A stretch of DNA of 62,533 nt, from assembly GCA_900545925.1 (NCBI GenBank), contig URAZ01000021.1, forward strand, positions 1 through 62,533, given 5' to 3'. This DNA is from an uncultured Eubacteriales bacterium. Lineage in GTDB: Bacteria > Bacillota > Clostridia > Oscillospirales > Oscillospiraceae. The notes beneath the pieces are model-generated. The model did not search any database and was not told the DNA's origin. It saw only the letters and a list, made by a program, of their open reading frames with translations. Positions 62,437-62,533 of the stretch are shown piece by piece. A program made the translations under genes and the position numbers. Each line of letters starts with the position of its first letter. Position 1 is the first letter of the stretch.

Positions 62437-62533
62437 AAGCCTAATTAAAACAATTGATTATCCAACTACGCCGTGTAATGCTCTTTATCGTATCAGAGGT
62501 CAAGGTGCAAATGGTATCGCAAAGCCGATCTAC
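62437..62533. other. AT-rich right edge, unassigned
   Basis: Composition changes from the GC-rich MATE fragment. A plus-strand frame is open from 62438 to the end and reads IDYPTTPCNALYRIRGQG; I do not recognise it. It could be the edge of a mobile element. Confidence 0.3.

Noticed and set aside
1..62533. CRISPR arrays, tRNA or rRNA genes
   Set aside because: No regularly spaced direct repeats and no tRNA- or rRNA-like sequence were noticed by eye; short RNA genes could still be missed without a covariance-model search.

Overview
The window reads as chromosome of an anaerobic, GC-rich member of the Clostridia, most likely a gut Oscillospirales/Oscillospiraceae species. This is inferred from the gene content: acetate kinase, soluble Hdr/Flx iron-sulfur enzymes, RqcH, MrnC, S-layer homology (SLH) proteins, sortase-anchored pili, a UgpC/MsmK-type ATPase and no respiratory membrane complexes. 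Genes are dense, starts mostly have clear Shine-Dalgarno sites, and intrinsic terminators separate most units. I see no rRNA, tRNA or CRISPR.

Region 1 (1-7.8 kb) is a visibly AT-richer foreign block. It holds a TetR-led, six-gene minus-strand operon for membrane lipids (TetR, cardiolipin synthase, CrtO-like acyltransferase, MGDG-synthase-type glycosyltransferase, PAP2 enzyme, AI-2E family transporter). It abuts the stump of an ABC exporter gene and a large serine recombinase that has lost its catalytic N-terminus, so this looks like a decayed mobile-element junction. Region 2 (7.8-29.1 kb) is ordinary housekeeping: sugar-importer ATPase, Nudix, DUF523, mini-RNase III, RqcH, RecD2 helicase, ComF, MreB, TraX-like protein, acetate kinase facing TmcAL, a sugar nucleotidyltransferase, a Kef-type antiporter and an MgtC-like protein. 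Two secreted or anchored wall proteins (CHAP+SLH; DUF4015 hydrolase) are interspersed.

Region 3 (29.2-42.8 kb) is the most striking: one apparent 12-gene minus-strand operon, mdh-fumC-hdrB-hdrC-hdrA-flxD-two dicluster ferredoxin subunits-flxA-frdB-frdA-AAE transporter, with a LysR gene upstream. Together they encode oxaloacetate to malate to fumarate to succinate, a soluble fumarate reductase with no membrane anchor, a complete HdrABC-FlxABCD-type electron-bifurcating module, and a likely succinate exporter. A 45-bp perfect inverted repeat overlaps the -10 box of the mdh promoter. A two-component system follows (42.8-44.8 kb).

Region 4 (44.9-58.1 kb) is cell surface. It has two SLH genes (one split by a one-base frameshift), a solute-binding lipoprotein, and a sortase-dependent pilus operon (signal peptidase, giant CHAP/fibro-slime/LPSTG protein, backbone pilin, class C sortase). 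The giant gene is split by a single in-frame TAA. Region 5 (58.4-62.5 kb) is a heterodimeric ABC exporter with one degenerate ATPase site and the C-terminal piece of a MATE transporter that ends abruptly at about 62,434, where unrelated AT-rich DNA begins. A 27-30 bp REP-like palindrome occurs three times in intergenic DNA.
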